This document shows, one piece after another, positions 60,856 through 64,000 of a stretch of 64,000 nucleotides of DNA (the stretch's first letter is position 1; every line of letters starts with the position of its first letter). The notes beneath the pieces were generated by a model. It was not told the origin of the DNA and did not search any database. It worked only from the letters and a program-made list of their open reading frames with translations. Position numbers and translations under genes: made by a program. The stretch spans positions 6,616,517 to 6,680,516 of the forward strand of contig OZ026595.1 of NCBI GenBank assembly GCA_964020085.1. Direction: 5' to 3'. This DNA comes from Micromussa lordhowensis (lineage: Eukaryota; Cnidaria; Anthozoa; Scleractinia; Lobophylliidae).

Positions 60856-63405
60856 CTAATTAGCAAACGGGCTGGTTAGCATAGTGCGAGATTTTGCGCA
60901 GCTCCGAAACTTTGCATGTGGCCCCGGACCGACCCCGGGAGTGCCTTGGTGCCATTAGTTTGCAAAGTTGCAACGTGCGTCAAGCTCGGCTAACTAGTCA
61001 GCCAGCTGGCCACGCCTGGGGATCTGCCGGACTGGTTAGCATAGTGGGAGATTTTGCACAGCTTCGAAACTTCGCATGTGGACCCGGACCGACCCCGGGA
61101 GTGCTTTGGTGCCATTAGTTTGCAAAGTTGCGACGCGTGCAAAGTTCGGCTAATTAGCAAACGGGCTGGTTAGCATAGTGCGAGATTTTGCGCAGCTCCG
61201 AAACTTTGCATGTGGACCCGGACCGACCCCGGGAGTGCTTTGGTGCCATTAGTTTGCAAAGTTGCGACGCGTGTCAAGCTCGGCTAACTAGTCAGCCAGC
61301 CGGCCACGCCTGGGGATCTGCCGGGCTGGTTTGCATAGTGCGAGATTTTGCACAGCTCCAAAACTTCGCATGTGGACCCGGACCGACCTCGGGAGTGCTT
61401 TGGTGCCATTAGTTTGCAAAGTTGCGACGCGCGCAAAGTTCGGCTAATTAGTAAACGGGCTGGTTAGCATTGTGCGAGATTTTGCGCAGCTCCGAAACTT
61501 TGCATGTGGACCTGGACCGACCCCGGGAGTGCTTTGATGCCATTAGTTTGCAAAGTTGCGATGCGCGTCAAGCTCGGCTAACTAGTCAGCCAGCCAGCCA
61601 CGCCTGGGGATCTGCCGGGCTGGTTAGCATAGTGCGAGATTTTGCGCAGCTCCGAAACTTTGCATGTGGACCTGGACCGACCCCGGGAGTGCTTTGGTGC
61701 CATTAGTTTGCAAAGTTGCGACGCGTGCAAAGTTCGCCTAAATAGCAAACGGGATGGTTAGCATAGTGCGAGATTTTGCGCAGCTCCGAAACTTTGCATG
61801 TGGACCCGGACCAAAACCGGGAGTGCTTTGGTGCCATTACTTTGCAAAGTTGCGATGCGCGTCAAGCTCGGCTAACTAGTCAGCCAGCCGGCCACGCCTG
61901 GGGATCTGCCGGGCTGGTTAGCATAGTGCGAGATTTTGCGCAGCTCCGAAACTTTGCATGTGGACCCGGACCGACCCCGGGAGTGCTTTGGTGCCATTAG
62001 TTTGCAAAGTTGCAACGCGCGTCAAGCTCGGCTAACTAGTCAGCCAGCTGGCCACGCCTGGGGATCTGCCGGACTGGTTAGCATAGTGCGAGATTTTGCA
62101 CAGCTCCGAAACTTCGCATGTAAACCCGGACCGACCCCGGGAGTGCTTTGGTGCCATTAGTTTGCAAAGTTGCGACGCGCGCAAAGTTCGGCTAATTAGC
62201 AAACGGGCTTGTTAGCATAGTGCGAGATTTTGCGCAGCTCCGAAACTTTGCATGTGGACCCGGACCGACCCCGGGAGTGCTTTGGTGCCATTAGTTTGCA
62301 AAGTTGCGACGCGCGTCAAGCTCGGCTAACTAGTCAGCCAGCCGGCCACGCCTGGGGATCTGCCGGGCTGGTTAGCATTGTGCGAGATTTTGCGCAAATC
62401 CGAAACTTTGCATGTGGACCTGGACCGACCTCGGGAGTGCTTTGGTGCCATTAGTTTGCAAAGTTGCGACGCGCGTCAAGCTCGGCTAACTAGTCAGCCA
62501 GCCAGCCAAGCCTGGGGATCTGCCGGGCTGGTTAGCATAGTGCAAGATTTTGCGCAGCTCCGAAACTTTGCATGTGGACCTGGACCGACCCCGGGAGTGC
62601 TTTGGTGCCATTAGTTTGCAAAGTTGCGACGCGCGCAAAGTTCGCCTAAATAGCAAACGGGCTGGTTAGCATAGTGCGAGATTTTGCGCAGCTCCAAAAC
62701 TTTGCATGTGGACCCGGACCAAAACCGGGAGTGCTTTGGTGCCATTACTTTGGAAAGTTGCGATGCGCGTCAAGCTCGGCTAACTAGTCAGCCAGCCGGC
62801 CACGCCTGGGGATCTGCCGGGCTGGTTAGCATAGTGCGAGATATTGCGCAGCTCCGAAACTTTGCATGTGGACCTGGACCGACCCTGGGAGTGCTTTGGT
62901 GCCATTAGTTTGCAAAGTTGCGACGCGCGTCAAGCTCGGCTAACTAGTCAGCCAGCCGGCCACGCCTGGGGATCTGCCGGGCTGGTTAGCATAGTGCGAG
63001 ATTTTGCACAGCTCCAAAACTTCGCATGTGGACCCTGACCGACCCCGGGAGTGCTTTGGTGCCATTAGTTTGCAAAGTTGCGATGCGCGCAAAGTTCGGC
63101 TAATTAGCAAACGGGCTGGTTAGCATAGTGCGAGATTTTGCGCAGCTCCGAAACTTTGCATGTGGACCTGGACCGACCCCGGGAGTGCTTTGGTACCATT
63201 AGTTTGCAAAGTTGCGACGCGCGTCAAGCTCGGCTAACTAGTCAGCCAGCCAGCCACGCCTGGGGATCTGCCGGGCTGGTTAGCATAGTGCGAGATTTTG
63301 CGCAGCTCCGAAACTTTGCATGTGGACCCGGACCGACCCCGGGAGTGCTTTGGTACCAATAGTTTGCAAAGTTGCGACGCGCGCAGCGTTCGCCTAATTA
63401 GCAAA

Positions 63406-64000
63406 CGGGCTGGTTGGCATAGTGCGAGATTTTGCGCTGCTCCGAAACTTTGCATGTGGACCCGGACCGGCCCCGGGAGTGCTTTGGTGCCATTAGTTTG
63501 GAAAGTTGCGACGCGCGCAAAGTTCGCCTAATTAGCAAACGGGCTGGTTAACATCGTGCGAGATTTTGCGCAGCTCCGAAACTTTGCATGTGGACCCGGA
63601 CCGACCCCGGGAGTGCTTTGGTGCCATTAGTTTGCAAAGTTGCAACGCGCGTCAAGCTCGGCTAACTAGTCAGCCAGCTGGCCACGCCTGGGGATCTGCC
63701 GGACTGGTTAGCATAGTGCGAGATTTTGCACAGCTCCGAAACTTCGCATGTGGACCCGGACCGACCCCGGGAGTGCTTTGGTGCCATTAGTTTGGAAAGT
63801 TGCGACGCGCGCAAAGTTTGCCTAATTAGCAAACGGGCTGGTTAGCATAGTGCGAGATTTTGCGCAGCTCCGAAACTTTGCATGTGGACCCGGACCGACC
63901 CCGGGAGTGCTTTGGTGCCATTAGTTTGCAAAGTTGCAACGTGCGTCAAGCTCGGCTAACTAGTCAGCCAGCTGGCCACGCCTGGGGATCTGCCGGACTG
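63406..64000. repeat. Partial, rearranged further satellite block
   Basis: After the second 10-kb unit the sequence does not restart at the equivalent of 42,712. It continues with ggttggcatagtgcgag, ttgcgctgctcc and ggttaacatcgtgcg, as found near 45.33-45.49 kb. It then has dimers with ttgcaacgcgcg, cagctggcc and ttgcaacgtgcg that resemble 50.25-50.65 kb. The block runs off the window end inside a B monomer. Confidence 0.85.

Larger units (their letters stand above)
53059..63405. repeat. 10,347-bp satellite unit, copy 2
   Basis: Second copy, identical to copy 1 at almost every site I compared. Differences noticed: 44505 t against 54852 g (accctgacc/acccggacc), and 46551 g against 56898 a (gttcgtctaa/gttcatctaa). 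The joint between copies falls in cgggctggtt (53059-53068), which matches both the start of unit 1 (42712) and the end of unit 2 (63406-63415). That fits a crossover between mis-registered monomers. Such high identity over more than 10 kb could also be an assembly duplication. Confidence 0.9.
1..64000. repeat. Satellite DNA array of A (134 bp) and B (160 bp) monomers
   Basis: The window is filled end to end by one tandem repeat. The words ggttagcatagtgcgag, ctccgaaact, ccccgggagtgctttgg and ccattagtttgcaaagtt return in the same order every 134 or 160 bp from the first base to the last. All copies are in the same orientation and I found no inverted block. No non-satellite stretch longer than a few bases was seen: no transposon, simple-repeat tract, telomere repeat or unique spacer. 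A typical A monomer counted by hand is about 54% G+C. Both ends of the window lie inside repeats, so the array continues beyond it. The family was not recognised from memory. Confidence 0.97.

Noticed and set aside
4935..63455. Minus-strand open frames of 73-86 codons (for example 9547-9795, 25143-25403, 45878-46135)
   Set aside because: They are the reverse complement of the same satellite monomers, appear only where indels or CpG changes remove stops, and overlap the + frames completely.
567..63790. About 180 + strand open frames of 62-103 codons with nearly the same predicted peptide
   Set aside because: Each starts at an ATG-like codon in ttttgcgcagctccg context and ends at the TAG inside ccattagtttgc. 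They lie across A/B junctions, change frame with 1-base monomer indels, and vary at non-synonymous CpG sites. They follow from the repeat itself; there is no sign of selection, promoter or gene structure.
1..64000. CRISPR array
   Set aside because: There are regular repeats but no unique spacers: the whole period is conserved, and the unit is 134/160 bp.
1..64000. CENP-B box in the monomer
   Set aside because: The pattern TTCG-4-A-2-CGGG was sought by eye on both strands. The nearest candidate, ttcggctaattagcaaacggg in A, has TTCG and CGGG 13 bases apart instead of 7. No match was found.
1..64000. Coding tandem-repeat protein (for example a long repetitive antigen or silk-like gene)
   Set aside because: The 134 and 160-bp units are not multiples of 3, and every frame meets a stop in each dimer. 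No frame stays open across consecutive dimers.
1..64000. Ribosomal DNA, telomere or known transposon sequence
   Set aside because: No rRNA core words, telomere hexamers or heptamers, terminal inverted repeats or reverse transcriptase frames were seen among the monomers.

Overview
The whole 64 kb is one uninterrupted head-to-tail satellite DNA array. I see no protein gene, RNA gene, transposon, CRISPR array or unique spacer. Every stretch on the + strand is a copy of one core sequence in two length forms. The short form A is about 134 bp. The long form B is about 160 bp and equals A plus a 26-bp GC-rich insert. All copies point the same way. At about 145 bp per monomer the window holds roughly 440 monomers (an estimate from spacing, not a count). 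The short open frames (mostly 225 or 279 bp) that recur along the array are by-products of the repeat, all closed by the same TAG in the monomer.

This points to satellite heterochromatin of a eukaryote (pericentromeric, subtelomeric or knob-like; the sequence cannot say which). I do not recognise the family and cannot name the species. Most variation is C-to-T or G-to-A at CpG dinucleotides, which suggests a genome with cytosine methylation.

Layout. In the left two thirds (1 to about 42.7 kb) the monomers form AB dimers (293/294 bp) and AAB trimers (427/428 bp). These combine into a 1,442-bp decamer higher-order repeat, [AAB][AAB][AB][AB]. It is recognisable in the same register at about 7267, 8709, 10152, 11594, 14613, 16055, 21688, 24145, 27164, 28606, 29755, 33789 and 39266, some copies being shortened. 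An AGTACT variant lies exactly 768 bp after each of these points. On top of this sit larger tandem duplications: 1,334 bp (1197-3864), 2,885 bp (7558-13327), 1,735 bp (17413-20882), 2,457 bp with a 133-bp loss (21715 to about 26247), and 4,034 bp (29325-38463).

The right third (42,712-63,415) is two near-identical tandem copies of a 10,347-bp unit, joined at a 10-bp shared sequence. The start of each unit resembles the left end of the window. Its middle is a run of plain 294-bp AB dimers of a distinct subfamily, with a nested 1,470-bp duplication. The last 585 bp begin a further, rearranged partial copy. Nothing here works as a gene set. The interest is in the hierarchical structure, the breakpoints, the B insert with its potential hairpin, and whether the near-perfect large duplications are real or assembly artefacts.
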